Shown here: piece after piece, positions 24,155 through 36,977 of the stretch
How positions within the stretch are numbered: position 1 is the stretch's first letter
How the letters are laid out: each line of letters begins with the position of its first letter
NCBI GenBank assembly: GCA_023014365.1
Contig: JAEBUN010000010.1
Coordinates: 124,001 to 188,000, forward strand
Length of the DNA: 64,000 bases
From: Lepiota brunneoincarnata
Taxonomy: Eukaryota > Basidiomycota > Agaricomycetes > Agaricales > Agaricaceae
Reading direction: 5' to 3'
Program-made: the position numbers and the translations under genes
Notes under the pieces: model-generated
What the model saw: only the letters and a program-made list of their open reading frames with translations
Databases searched by the model: none
What the model was told of the DNA's origin: nothing

Positions 24155-26558
24155 ATCTCAACCTGATTTCCGAACACCTTTCATCTCATCGATCAACCAT
24201 ATCCTCGGTTTATGCGTTTGCGTCTCGACTTATTAACAGTAGAGAAACATGTCAAATTTGTTCGTCGCGGCTCCAATTTTAGGTCATGCAACACCCGGTG
24301 CTTTTCACTTGAAAAAAATTATCTCAACCAACCTTTTCATCTGCTAGATTCTGAGGTCGTCGCAAGGCGTTCGCCGACCACACGTTCGTTGATGTCATGC
24401 ATACCCCTATAATCTGTGCGGAGGAGCTGTTAATTTGCATTTTTCGGGGCTTTCGCGCCGAGGCCAAACCAGACGCACTTTTCAATGCGCTAGCTTCTCT
24501 GGGCTCTCCGATCATTAAGTGGCCTGGTCTCACAGGTATGGTATACATTCTCCGAATGGAACTTTCTTTCGCTGTTAGTGACTCACGTCCCCCAGATCGG
24601 CACGGACGAAGATTGCGACGTGGCATGGGTGCACGCGAGTAACTGTCTGAATATGAAGGCACCCCGGAGGTCTTGCCACAATGGCTTTCCTCATTCACTC
24701 TTAGTCTAATGTCCACGGTGGCATGGTTTCCCATACCCTCAATAGTCTGTTTCCGCCCAAACGGACCCTTGCTACCAACTCGAGCGCCAACACACATGTC
24801 ACTTATCACGGCTAGCAACGGGTGTAACACCATTGTCCAGCGGACCTCTTTTGAGCGCCCTCAACTAGTACGCGATCGCCACCCTCATCTGGCATCTGCG
24901 TTGTCGATCCCCATGACCCGTAAGGGTTTATTAACCACCACCATGGCCGTCGGCTTCCATTCCTACGAAACAGCACCTAGTCCGCCGCTGCGGGTGCACA
25001 TTTTCCCAGGTTATCGTCTCATCCATCGGGGGCACAGGAAACGAACCACGACAATAACGACCAATCGGTGATAGATAAATGTCTGCAACCATCCCTGAAG
25101 GCTCGCGAAGCATTTTCGATGAGCGCGGGCCGTGAACCTTAGTTGTACCAATTTTTCCGGCCGTTCGTCCAATACTTTCCCTCTCTAGTTCTGTTCGCCG
25201 GCCTGCCCCTAACCTCACACGGTCCTGTTCGAGGATTTGATCGCTGCAGCAGCATGCAGGGGGATGCCATCCCACGCACTTCCCGGGAACCAGCGATAAT
25301 TACAATTACTACTTCAAGTCGGGTTCGGTTCAAAGCCCGGCGCAGTTATGTGCGTGGGTTTGCAATCATGGATTCTGATCATCACCACTACCACTGGCAG
25401 TCAAATGTCTGGTCCGCTTCTGCGAGTGCCATGATGACACGTCCTTATCGATTGCTTCCTTGTCATTGCTTGAGCAGCGGTGATGCAATGACTATGCCCC
25501 CCTGTCCATCCCAGTTCCACTCTTGCGTTCAGGGAGGACTTGATTCGTGTATGTGGGTTTCAAAATTCATTGCATTGTGCTTCTCTGGGGATTCTAGTGG
25601 CGGAGACACTGCCCCTCTGCCATTTCCCTCTTGGTTTTACGCAGCATCCTGTCCTTCTTCTGCTTTCAGCCTTCCGATGGAATTGGTGCTATTGTATTCT
25701 GATGACAAAAGAATTCGGTGACTCGGGGATTGGTTCGACTACACTCTACGACACGGGCTCTTTGGCATTGCCCCCGAGTCAGCCCCTCACCACCTTACCC
25801 TGAATGTGCGTTCCTTTGAATGATCGCCTTCCTTTTCCATTCCCCGACGCGCTACGTCAGCACCCTTTTTTTTTTTGTGCTTTGTTCTGGCTTTGGGAAT
25901 GCCCTGTATGTACAACTGGGCGCTTCATCGAGCGCTGCCGTTACTGTCGGCGGCTATCTGCTCCGAGCTAGCGAGGGAGTAGCAACCTTGATACATATTC
26001 TTGTCCAATGCCCGCCAGCACGTTCGTGAAGAAATTCTCATCATCATCTTCATCATCATCGCTTTTCGGTTCTGCCTCGCAGGCTGTTCTGCCGAGTTGC
26101 GTCGATTGCCTACATATGACACTAAGGGAAATTGCTGAGTCACCTTCTGGCCTTCTGTATCAGTATCAAATGTCCCCCGGTGTCTCCCTGTAGCTGCACA
26201 GGACACGCACAACATTCCTTGACCCATTAATTAACCGCATGGGCTTTTTGCTTCCTTTTTTGTTGTGGATTTGTTGTGGGTGGCTGTCAGCGCTGATGGC
26301 GTGTTTCGAGTTTCTGTGGACAGCCGCCTGGAGTAGGTGTTGGGTGACCGCGGCGGATCATTGGGGAGGGAGCGCGGGGGTGGGGAAAGGGAAGGCTGGT
26401 CTGGTGACATCGATGATGATCGTATTAGACCTTTGTCAGTATATTTTCCAACACGATGCACTTCTCCCGAAGTCAATTCTGCACCACAAGACTTTGATTT
26501 AGGGCTAGAGAAGTACGAGCACATGGAGACATAAGGAGTACATGTATGCTGCTGTCTA
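24155..26558. other. Intergenic; possible unassigned exon near 24350-24540
   Basis: About 2.4 kb without a supported gene. On the plus strand a frame around 24372-24535 reads FADHTFVDVMHTPIICAEEL then FRAEAKPDALFNALASLG, with protein-like composition and a gt at its end, but I found no flanking exons that make a gene. A tcatcatcatctt-type trinucleotide run lies at 26037-26062. Confidence 0.3.
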
Positions 26559-28514
26559 TCACTTTCGTTCGTATATCCACAGCCTGTCCCTTTTCGCGAT
26601 CCTCAGTAAATCCCAAAACCTTTCAAACAATTCCCCGGGTTTCCGTAATAAGAGTTCCTTATCAAACACAACGTGGTCAAAGGCAGGTATGGATTTCATT
26701 AACCGCCAGGATCTGAGGACCTCTGGGTCGGTGGGCGGGGCCTCGGAGATGAGGTGCGTGAAGTGCGGAGAAAATGATAGATCGGAAAGGGTGAGATTTT
26801 CGGTCTTGTTATATGTCCAAGGTTGTGCGGGGGGATTTGTGGTAGGATAAAGGAAAAGAGAAGGGTGATAGGGAGGAGAATTGAGGTGCTGGAAGAGTGT
26901 GGTGCCCGACTGGGCGGCAAGGTTGGATATGTGGACGTGTGGAGGGGCTATCGGCGGTCGGAAAACGTGAACAGATTTGGTTAGTCAAAAAAGGTGCTTA
27001 CGGGTCGTGGCTGCGGGAACGAGCCGATGGATGGCAGCGATCGCATCCCCACCAGGGTAGTTGAGCAGCGAAGTTCGCAGAGAGAGGGCTGTGGCAAGGC
27101 AGTTGAGGAGGATTGAACTGAGGCCGAAGAGGAACAGAAGCTGTCCGAAGAAGGTGCTCTTCCTTCTTGAGGTACTAGGGAAAAGGGATCTGGTCAGTAT
27201 TGCGCAAAAATTTTCCTGATAAGAGCGAAAAGTGCAGACAAATATTTCAATCCACGGGCGGCAGCGACATTAAAGGCAGGAACAGCATAGATAATGAACC
27301 GCCATTCTTTGTGTCCCAAGATGCTGACAAGAAGGATAAAGGCTATGTAGGGAAGGAGAAGCGAGGAGATGCGGGTGTCATTGAGAGCGCCGACATGAGC
27401 CATAGGAAGACCTGTCATGAGCAGCTTGGGGAGGTGCACTGTGAAGTAGGTGCGGAACGGGGAAACCTGGGATATGCTGCCATAAGATGGGAACGTAAGG
27501 CGGAAAGGTGACTTTCTTACCCCCCAGTTCGAGCTTTGGCCATGGGCAACGTTAAAGAGAAAGGATGACAGTTCCGGAAGAAGTTTCCTTTGCCAAAAGT
27601 AGGAATCAACGAGAAAAGCTGCCGCTGGATCACGGGGATGAGCAATGACGACGTAACTGGGTCGGTATCTACTTACCTACTCCGAATGCCCCGGCGAGGA
27701 GGTTGGTTCCCAGGGTCGCAAAGAGCGAATTCCGGCTCTGCACCAGTAACTGAAGAGATATGGGGACCCATAAGAGGATAAGCTCCACTCTAAACACGAC
27801 AGTTGCGATTCCAAGGAGCCAAAGGGCGGTTCTTCCGGATTTCTCAGGAATTCGGGTGGAGTTTGGTGCCCTATCTAGTAACAAAGCGAAGGCGATGTTG
27901 ACTGGGTATGTTAGTGATACACCAATAATAATGTGTTCGAAGCGTACCTAATGGCAGGGCGAACATATTAGGTAGCGTCCTGCTCATCCAGAATAACAGA
28001 TGGAACTGGCTGCATGTCACGACAACGAAGAAGAATGCAGTAGGTCGACCGAAACGGCGGGATACAGCCCTGCGAACAAAACTAAGTGCAGTGGCATTCC
28101 AGGTTGCTAAAACAAGGCGGACTGTTTTCCGAGTATTAGCTGAGAGCTAGGGTATGTGCTTCGATTGGGAATACAAACCGATGATCTGAAGGTCAGCCTT
28201 GGAAGTAATCAAGCCAAGGTATGTTGCGACATTGATTACGGGACCTGATGCCCAGGCCAACAAAAGGCTTCCAATGAACGTCCGCGGAACGGAACCAGGG
28301 AACAAGAAGTGGTCAAACTAGCCATTCGAGATGAGCAGCTAGTCCGCTCAGGAGGGCTGAAGCTCACATTCTTTAAAGCATCTCTCGCCAGACCATGTGT
28401 CAGGATATCGTGGGTCGCTTGTATGTTGAAGCTCTCCTCTACCTTTGTGTACGGGCAAAGTAGCACATAGGCCCAGCCGAATGCAAAGAATAGGGCGTCG
28501 AGAGCCGAGCTCAT
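26559..28514 (-). CDS. ALG12: Dol-P-Man:Man7GlcNAc2-PP-Dol alpha-1,6-mannosyltransferase (ALG12)
   Basis: GT22-family ER membrane enzyme that adds the eighth mannose to the lipid-linked oligosaccharide for N-glycosylation. The start is MSSALDALFFAFGWAYVLLC (28514), followed by PYTKVEESFNIQATHDILTHG, which is the ALG12 form of the luminal acidic motif. After an intron come FDHFLFPGSVPRTFIGSLLL, then hydrophobic helices, NVAHGQSSNWG and SPFRTYFTVHLPKLLM, and HKEWRFIIYAVPAFN, the classic GT22 block. The C-terminal exons give HVHISNLAAQSGTTLF and end LLRIAKRDRLWIYERK; the stop is at 26559. At least seven short introns interrupt it. The total is about 500 residues, normal for the family. It shares a 125-bp promoter region with the divergent transporter gene. 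Confidence 0.9.
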
Positions 28515-28639
28515 CGGGTATGGAAAGGATGTGTGTTTATGACTACTCGGAGGTGATCCCAGAGTCACGAGGTAGTAACGGCCCTTCCGCGCCAGCCCTC
28601 GCAGACTCGCCCGCAGTTCCGCCATCACTCCCAACAACC
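28515..28639. promoter_or_regulatory. 125-bp bidirectional promoter, ALG12 / ABC transporter
   Basis: The two start codons (28514 minus, 28640 plus) face away from each other with only 125 bases between them. No TATA box is evident. Confidence 0.5.
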
Positions 28640-31600
28640 ATGGCCCCAGCATCGCCTTATAGGTTCAGGGTCTTACCAGCCTCGCTGATTCTACTGCTCG
28701 CCTCATCGGTGTATGTCGCTGCTCGGCAAAACCTGACTTCTTGGGATGCAACAGCCACCAATGCGACATCCGTGTTACCGGTAAGTTGCTCCGCGTGCAT
28801 CCTGACCAACTACTGGACAAATGTCTCTGCAGGAACTACTCACAGACTATGTACCTCGGCCTGGTCAGGCTAGATCCTCTTCCAAAATGTTTAGATATAT
28901 CCTGAAAATGCCTACGTCATCTAGGCCGGTGTCCCCCATGTTTTAATTGCATGCTTCCAGCTTTTACGTGCGGCCAATATGGAAAGTGCAACAAGTATAA
29001 TGGCCAGTGCGAGTGCCCGCCAGGTTGGGCAGGCATTGACTGTCTGACCCCTCGTACGCCCACCATCCCTGATCTGTGACCGCCTAGCTGACCCGTCCCA
29101 GAGTGCGACTCATTAGCTGACGCCGAAAGGCGACGACCACGGCAACCAGGAGAATCGTGTCAGTGCAAAGAAGATTGGGGAGGAATTAACTGTAATGGTA
29201 TGTACATATATTCTCATATTTGTTTTTCTGCCTACACTGAGCCGTAATTCAGTCTGCCAGAACGATAAAGCCTGTATTGGCTTCCCTCTCGCTGGCGAGA
29301 TAGGTTCCATACGTGATGAATCCTCTGCTGGGAACATGACTTGTTACAAGGGAGGGGAGACGGTGTTCAATAACCACCAGATGTGTAATGTCACCAGTGA
29401 GTGCTGATTTCTAATATTTGTGCATATCAGAGCATAACCCTTCGTAGATAGGAAGATCCTCGACATGCTACCTGATCGACCACCTCAGGTCACTTTCAGT
29501 TGCGAAGGTAGAGACGCGACGTGTTCCTTCCAGTTCTGGACTGCCGAAGTAGAGTCGTTCTATTGTGCGCTCAGCGGCTGCTCGTCAGAAAAGCAGACAG
29601 GCTACAACTCCAACACGACCATTTATGCTTGTGATAAGATCAAATGTAGCTGTATCCCTGGTCGTTTTCTCTGTGGTGAAGCCGGCAGCGTCGGTAAGTC
29701 GTAATCAACCAAGTTTGATCTCCAGCTCACGCTGCATCGTTCAGATATTGGTGACTTTTTGAAAGAAGAAATTAAGGGTCCCGCAAAGTTCAGCTGCAAG
29801 TCAAACAACGGCTGCAAGTTTGAGGAGCCTGCTATGAACGACCTCATTAATAGTATCTTTGGTGATACTTACATCACACTGGAATGTGAGGGAGGCGAGT
29901 GCATCCATTACTCTCAGGTTCCCGGTTACGTTGTGAGTGGCGTTGTCGTTTTGCATGCATAAAACTCGACCGACAATTACAGCGACCGCCCAAACCTAAC
30001 AATACGCTTTGGCTTGCGCTTAGCTCTTCCGGGGCCATCCTTATCGTGATCGTCTCGTCGACGGGTAGGTTGATTCACGGCTTACGCCAACGTAACAGAT
30101 ACCGATGATTTTTCTCTGTAGTCCTTTGGTATGCCGGTCGCACTGGCAAAGGAGACGATTTCGGGCAAATCCGCCTTCCAGAAACCGAAGCAGCCAAGCT
30201 AATGACCGATCATGTTCCCACATCACTTTACTTCTCCGGCGTCTCATATTCGCTTGGTGGCCGTTCAATCCTCGACAACATCTCAGGCAACATCAAGCCC
30301 GGGCAAGTCATGGCCATCATGGGCGCTTCTGGCGCTGGAAAATCGACCTTCCTCGATATCTTGGCACGTAAGAATAAACGTGGTGCTGTCAGTGGTACGA
30401 TACTGGTTAATGGCCGCGAGGTCAAAGATGGAGAGTTCAAGAAGGTCACCGGATTCGTTGACCAGGAGGATACATTGATGTCCACTCTCACCGTTTATGA
30501 GACTGTCCTATACAGTGCCTTGTTGAGGCTGCCAAGGGATATGAGCTATGAGGCAAAGAAGTTTAGGACCCTAGAAACGATGAATGAGTTGGGTATTCTT
30601 AGTATTAAAGACTCCCGAATCGGTGATACGGGTAAGCTAACCCTCTCTGGCTTGACGATTTAAAGAACTTATTGGATAAACCTCCAGGTGCAAGGTCTAT
30701 TTCTGGCGGCGAGAAGCGACGCGTCTCAATCGCCTGTGAGCTTGTTACAAGTCCGTCCATTCTTTTCTTAGATGAACCTACAAGTGGTAAGTACCGGTAC
30801 CGAAGCACAATTCATCCGCTGACCTCAGCAGGTCTTGACGCATTCAACGCATTCAACGTTGTGGAGAGTTTAGTTTCGCTAGCAAAAGATTACAACCGTA
30901 CAGTCATTTTCACAATCCATCAACCTCGGAGCAACATCGTTGCCTTGTTCGACCAGCTCGTTGTCCTGGCGGCTGGAAAGCTGGTATACTCCGGTGAATA
31001 TGCGAAGTGTCAGGATTATTTTGTGTCTATCGGCAACCCGTGCCCAGCCGGCTTTAATATCGCAGACTACCTTAGTGAGTTACAAGTCCAGCTCCTTAAA
31101 CAAGACTAAAATTCTCCTGTTAGTTGATCTAACCATGCAAGCAACCCTGGAGCCCAAGAGTAACCACAGCCCCGGCCTTGAAGTATCCTCTCCTTCCGAT
31201 GCCAATTCCAACATCGGCGACGAAGAGCAAGGTTTGCCTCTTGTGCCGCACTCGGTACCCATCTCTGTTCGATCCATCACTTCCAACACACCACATTCGG
31301 ACGGAACCGAGCCCTCCCTCGCATCTTCCACGGGCAAATATATCCGAAAGAAGACCTCGCAGCTCTTGAACGCGGTCAGCAACGCGAGTGGTTATGGGGC
31401 GGGTCGGTTATCCAATGCAACTATTTCACCGAAACTAGCTGCACTGGTGCAGGCATACGCAGAGAGCACGATCGCTACGGATATCAGAAATGAAGGGGAG
31501 CAGGCCGCACTTGAGGCTCAACACCCAAGTCACGCCAGCGCAGACACGGGAAACGGAGCCATCACAAGCAATGAATTACCAGATGTGGCTGAGGAGACTT

Positions 31601-32775
31601 CACTGTTGAGAGGGAGAAAGAGGGCTTCTTGGGGGACGCAATTTAGAATCTTGAGTGGCAGAGCATTCAAGAACTTGTACCGTGACCCGGCGCTGTTGAT
31701 GGCACATTACTTATCGTCTATCACTCTCGCGGGTGAGTTGGTAAAGACTGCGTCGCAGACATTGACTGATATGTCTTTCACAGTGATTTGTGGATTGTTC
31801 TATCATGGCATCACGTAAGTGGCAGAGAACGCTCAGACCCAGACAGGTTCGCTGATGAGGACATATTTTCAGAAACGATATAGCCGGGTTCCAGAACCGA
31901 TTGGGTCTATTCTTCTTCGCTCTTGCGCTCTTTGGGTTCTCGTGCCTCTCAAGTCTTGGGTTATTCGCCAACGAACGAATTCTGTTTATGCGCGAGCGGT
32001 GAGTTGAATGTCAAGAATCACCACAGTAGACTCAGTTGTCATTTCCAGTTCCAATGGCTATTACTCAACATTCACTTATTTCGCCTCAAAGGTACCACTC
32101 TCACACTACTATCGGCTCTTCGTCTCATACCCTATCCTCCAGATTCTCTTCGATATCCTCCCATTGCGGCTGGTCCCACCACTCATGTTCGGTGGAATCG
32201 TTTACGGGCTTGTTGGACTTGTACCCACCGTAGCCGGCTTCTGGAAATTCCTTCTTGCACTGGTCTTGTTCAACCTTACGACAGCCAGCGTGGTGCTCCT
32301 CCTTTCCATCGCGTTCGACAGTATCAGTGTGGCGAGTCTGGTTGGGACGCTGATCATGCTCTTTAAGTATGTTTACTAGCTCTGAGATGAACCAGATGCT
32401 GAATATCCCACACCACACAGCCTGCTGTTTACAGGTCTCCTTATCAACCGAGACACGGTCCCGGCATTGCTTCAATGGCTACACACGATATCGTTTTTCC
32501 ATGCCGCGTTTGAGGCGCTCGCAGTGAACGAGTTGAGATACCTCCAGCTGAAGGAGGTTAAGTATGGTGTTGAGTTGGATCTGCCAGCCGCTACCATTCT
32601 ATCAACATTTGGGTTGAGAGCCCAGGTGAGCCTTGCCCTCATCGATCAAAGGCAAGCGACTGATTTCCTCTAGTCCTACTGGTGGCCAAATATCTCGCTT
32701 CTTGGTATTTTCTTCGTTGTGTTTACGATCACGAGTTATCTCTGGTTGCATTTCTTCGTGAAGGAGAGACGGTAG
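28640..32775 (+). CDS. ABCG-family half-transporter with extracellular Cys-rich N-terminus (ADP1-like)
   Basis: Starts [20 protein letters not shown], a signal peptide. A long Cys-rich luminal region follows, with EGF-like pieces ([20 protein letters not shown], then [13 protein letters not shown]) and N-glycosylation sites. One TM segment ([19 protein letters not shown]) leads to the ATPase: Walker [11 protein letters not shown]-loop FVDQEDTL, signature [11 protein letters not shown], Walker [13 protein letters not shown] and H-loop [11 protein letters not shown] Ser-rich linker and the ABC2 membrane domain follow ([56 protein letters not shown]), ending HFFVKERR. More than ten short introns. 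The reverse order (ATPase then TMD) plus EGF-like N-terminus matches yeast Adp1p, an ABC protein of unknown substrate. Stop at 32773-32775. Exon 2 (near 28831) is least certain. Confidence 0.88.
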
Positions 32776-33368
32776 ATGTCCAGTGTGTTTCTAGCCAATA
32801 AATAATATGGGGATCTCCTGTGATGGGAAGTGTATTTAGTTTGACCGCTGCACGAAGGTCAAGATGGCTGCTTCAGGTACCTCCCGAAGACTAAGTGACG
32901 GTGGCAGCCAATGACGTCAGACATGTTGATGCAGGACAGAACATTGTAATTATGGCCATCTGCGGGTTTCAGCCAAAGGGATATAGCATCAGGAACGTGT
33001 GTGTCCAAGTTCGTACGGCGCGGAATTTGGAACGGCGGAGGAACCACTGTGGATGTCGTTTGTGGGGGTTATGTTTACGGGCAGGGGAACATGGCCGGCT
33101 GCAGGGATCTGATAACTTCGCGTCGTCAAGCAAAAGGTCGGCTCCGGATGAAGAAGACCATTCATGTGAAAATACAAAGAGTAGATAGGCCTCAGAGCCG
33201 GGTGATATAGACAACGTGGTCAAGGGAAGTCAAGAGGAGGAGAGCATATGGAGACTGGAGAGCACTGCCACCCTGGGACCCTATATATGGCCAATAATCA
33301 CATGCACACCCACGTCGCTTATCCCCTTCCTCGTCGTCCCCTGCATTCTCCAGCCTTGGCCTGGCATC
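32776..33368. other. Intergenic, promoter of the bHLH gene
   Basis: No supported gene. A frame open from 33216 extends upstream of the chosen bHLH start, so a longer N-terminus cannot be excluded. Confidence 0.35.
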
Positions 33369-34578
33369 ATGGACGCTCTCCTCAGTCCTGCGGAATCTCA
33401 GGTAATGCAGAACTTTCTGTCGGCCATGGACTACCAGGACATCCCTCCCCCCGACTGGGCCCTTTACACATCCAACGGCATCCACAGCGACGAGTTGATC
33501 CCTACCTCCCAGGGCTCCGAGGCACTCGCAAAGGCTACCAAAGACCTTATGTCACTCGACCAAAGTCGCCGGGACTCTCATGCGTCACAACAGTATTCGG
33601 CATATAGCCCACACCACCAACGACAGACACACCAGAATTCGTACGCACACCGGCAGATGGCCCACGACCGCCGTGATACCTTCCCCTTCCTCAACAACAA
33701 CAGGGCACAGACACAGCATCCAATGATTTCCATCACGTCCTCCGGCGATCTCCACCCTCATCTCATCTCCCCCGCCTCTACTTCCACTCCCACATCCACT
33801 ACCAACACACCCGCAACCCCGCATTCTCCCTTTGGTTTCTCTGACCTTCCAGCGCAGCTCAATCACCCGCTCCTCCGCAAACGCCCTCCTTCCCCTGGCT
33901 CGAAGCGACCCTCCCCGCCGGCAGTGGGAGACGCACCAAGCACCAAACGCCCTCGGCCATCTCCACCAGCTCCATCAGGCTCGGTGACTGCTGCTGGACC
34001 TTCCAAACAAACGCTTTTGTCCCCGCTGCAGAAAAAGGCCAACCATATTCAATCTGAACAGAAACGTCGTGCTAATATCAGGCGTGGTTACGAGGCTCTA
34101 TGTGAGACTGTACCTGCGCTGCGGGAGGCCATCCGGGAAGAAGAGGAGGCGGAGGCAAGGATGAATACGGGTCTGGGGTCGTCTGGAAAGAATCCGAGGT
34201 CAAAGCGAAAAAAGAAAGACGCAGGTGAGGGTGGTGAAAAGGACAAGATCGACGGCAGGGCAGGGCCACGGAGCGAAAATGTTGTTTTGTCAAAGAGTAT
34301 GTGCCATTCGCTATCTATGTTACGCGTCTATCAAAATTGTATACTGAATGATGATGACCTCAGCCATTGATTACATTAATGAGCTTCTCTCCGAGCGTTC
34401 GGCCCTGCTAGCGCGCTTACAACGTGCACGATCGTCTTTGTCGCCCACCCATCCTGTCCTCACCCCGGCATGTACGGGAGAGCCACTCTGGGAACGAGAA
34501 TGGAAAGGTGGGGAAGGAAATGTGGATGGCGATGATGATGATGATGAAAACGACAATGAGGGTGGGGACAGCATGTAG
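33369..34578 (+). CDS. bHLH transcription factor
   Basis: Start MDALLSPAESQVMQNFLSAM at 33369. A Pro/Ser/Thr-rich region follows, then a basic helix HIQSEQKRRANIRRGYEALC with the His, Glu and Arg positions that read CACGTG boxes. The loop between helix 1 (ending near ETVPALREAI) and helix 2 (LSKTIDYINELLSERSALL) is unusually long, about 60 residues of Glu/Lys/Gly-rich sequence, and holds an intron (phase 1, near 34299-34363, gtatgt...ctcag). Helix 2 runs into a leucine-spaced segment, then an Asp-rich tail VDGDDDDDENDNEGG; stop at 34576-34578. The basic region is closest to MLX/INO4-type proteins in my memory. It should act as a dimer in the nucleus; the partner is unknown. Confidence 0.85.
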
Positions 34579-35209
34579 CTAAATGCGTATGAGTCTGCCC
34601 TTCGATTATGCGCCCCCCTCCGTGATGCCATACACCATAAGCGACACAGAGCAGGTGGAGCTAGCGTGAAGCGTGTGGAGAGGCTGGTGGCATTCTTTTG
34701 CAATTCCTGAAAGGGGATCGTGCTGCCTCTCGGTGGAACATGTGCAAGGCACACCATTGATAACGGAGACCTGGCGGAGGCTATCTCACACACTCTCTCT
34801 TCTTTCTACTCCGCCGTCGCGCGTGCTGGTGGTCCCTTTTTCACTGGACCGGAAGAACCCAAGGGACCATGGCCGGTCATTCACATACTAACATCCCCTT
34901 TATTCATTATCCACGCGCATAATACTCTTTGCTTTCGTTGCGCATGTTCTTCAAGGACTCGTGCCCTTCGCTTTATTTCGTTGTTGTTGCATTACTAAAT
35001 TTTCGGGTGGACATCATGAGCACTGTGTTTGTATCTCGTTTACCGCCTTCTCTTAGGGTCAGCCAAAGAAATATCAATCACTGGCGTCTGTACAGACACG
35101 GCTGCATATCCACGTGCGAACACGGAATTGAGCTTAGTGGACATCCGCGGGAAAAGCAGGTCTGCATTGTTGTATTGCTGTGCACCACCCCTGGTGCATA
35201 CCACAGGCC
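34579..35209. other. Intergenic, nothing recognised
   Basis: A plus-strand frame open from 34929 runs through the region but lacks similarity and is better explained as leader sequence of the DUF4238 gene. Confidence 0.35.
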
Positions 35210-36977
35210 ATGGCTCCCAGCACGCCTGGGGTCCAGTACCAGCACTATATTCCGCGCTTTATTCTACGCAAATTTCTTGAGGTGCAAGGCCCACCCAAGT
35301 AAGTTCCGTTCTGGGAATTCGGCACGCGTTCATACAATGGTCACGTTTAGGACAAGCAAACAACGCAGCAAGGAGAACTGGAAAGCGCGCAAGAAGGGCA
35401 TCGAGACGGAGCTCGTCAGTGTTTATGACCTCTCCACCAAGACTTTGCAGTCACACTCGATTGCAAAGAGCTTTGGAGAGATCAACCTCTACACCGATAT
35501 CACGGCTGGAATACGTTCTCAACATGTTGAAGGGAAACTGTCGCAGCTCGAGAACGAAGCGGCACAAGTCATTACGATGATTCAGGATGCCTCTGGTAAA
35601 GGCACTTTTTCCTTGACGAGGAATCTTCTCGAGGTGTTGCGCAAATTCGTATTTATTATGCATTACCGAAAGCCGAACGTCCAAACGAATTACTTTAACA
35701 TAGAAGCTGACGGTCGCGGTGCGGATTGGATTCAGCGATACATGAAGACCCACAAATTCAAGACGAAGGAAGAGATGTGGTTGCATGGGCTCGCTTACTT
35801 TCTTGACACCCCACACGCGTCGATTGTCGCGGAGGGGGAGAAGATTGTTGCGGATTATGGGCAGGAACAATTTGTCAAGATGTTGCTGACCAGGATCGAC
35901 CCCGAGCTTGGAAATTGGTTTGCAGTGGACTACCGGTCCCTTGCCCATTCGCACTACTTTGGTGTTTGGGAGGCTGCTTCGGGGAACGAGTTCATCGTTG
36001 GGAACAATAGTTTCGGCCTCTGGGAGGGGTTGATTTCCGGTTTGCCCAATGTCCACCGCATTTTCGTGATTAGCCCGAAACTGGTCCTCGTTCTCCGCAA
36101 CAATGCACTCCGACAACTTCCGAAAGAAGTCATCTCTACTGTCATCAATAGCGACCTCACCGATGTCGCCACGCCTTCTCCTGACGTCGAATATCATGGC
36201 TGCGCATCTCTTGCCTCTGAGAAGGCTTTACAGGCGTACCGGGCAACAAAAGCGGCACAAAAGGATAAATTCGTTTATCACATTACGAAGCTGACCGAAA
36301 AGCAAACAAGAGAGGTCAACAACGTCATTCTCTTAAACGTTCTGCAGGATGGTTCTCTAGTGTTCTCCTCGAAGCAAAATATGCTGAATTCCGTCCGCAA
36401 CTACATCACCTCACCAGACCCCATCATACAATCCGAAAATCCATTTGATAAATATTCTGCCCTCCTTTTCTCCCTAGACCAGACTCTCGGTCCCACTCAA
36501 TCCGAGTCAGATTCTGACTTCCGTCTCCGTGTGGTCCTTCAAGTGCTACGATTGCGCCTGGTCCGTTTTAGATCTGAATGGGACGCATGTTACTGGTGCT
36601 ACCGCGCAATGACAGCCGATCCAAACCAGTCTCATCCACTCGCAATCGAGACGCGTTTCCGGCTCACACAAGCAAAGGCGTTGATCACCGGTATTGCTAG
36701 CGCTGCTGCCACCACCACCACCAACCCACGACGAAATATCACTGCAGCACGTCTCTCTGATAGTTTGTCCGAGGAGGATTCTAATTGTGTGTTGGGGCGT
36801 ACGAGTACGATGTTGAGAATGATGATGGGATATCTCCGTAAAAAGCCTCGTACGGATGAGGCTTTTGTGAAGGAATCGATGATGGTGGGGTTGATTGAGT
36901 GGATGGTGAGGGAAAAATCGAATATGATTGAAGGTTTGGTTGGGTCCGATGTTTATAGACGATTAATCTGTATGTGA
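35210..36977 (+). CDS. DUF4238 family protein
   Basis: Two exons: MAPSTPGVQYQHYIPRFILR from 35210, an intron 35299-35350 (gtaagt...tttag, 52 nt), then TSKQRSKENWKARKKGIE to the stop at 36977, in all about 570 residues. The N-terminal QHYIPRFILRKF is the hallmark of DUF4238, a family found in fungi and bacteria whose function is unknown. Later blocks include YDLSTKTLQSHSIAKSFGEI, FVFIMHYRKPNVQTNYFN, WFAVDYRSLAHSHYFGVWEA and NEFIVGNNSFGLWEGL, which fits the D-x-PF/phage-like sensing fold region of the family. A frame open further upstream (34929) lacks such motifs and was not used. The C-terminal 150 residues are helical and charged. Confidence 0.85.

Noticed and set aside
25143..25721. Plus-strand open frame of about 190 codons
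   Set aside because: No protein-like motif, composition biased by tcc and cat repeats, no supporting exons; left as intergenic.
34929..35209. N-terminal extension of the DUF4238 frame
   Set aside because: The family hallmark QHYIPRF is encoded by a separate frame starting at 35210 and joined by a clean intron; the extension has no similarity.
35451..36197. Minus-strand open frame of 248 codons
   Set aside because: Lies entirely antisense to the well supported DUF4238 exon; a shadow frame.
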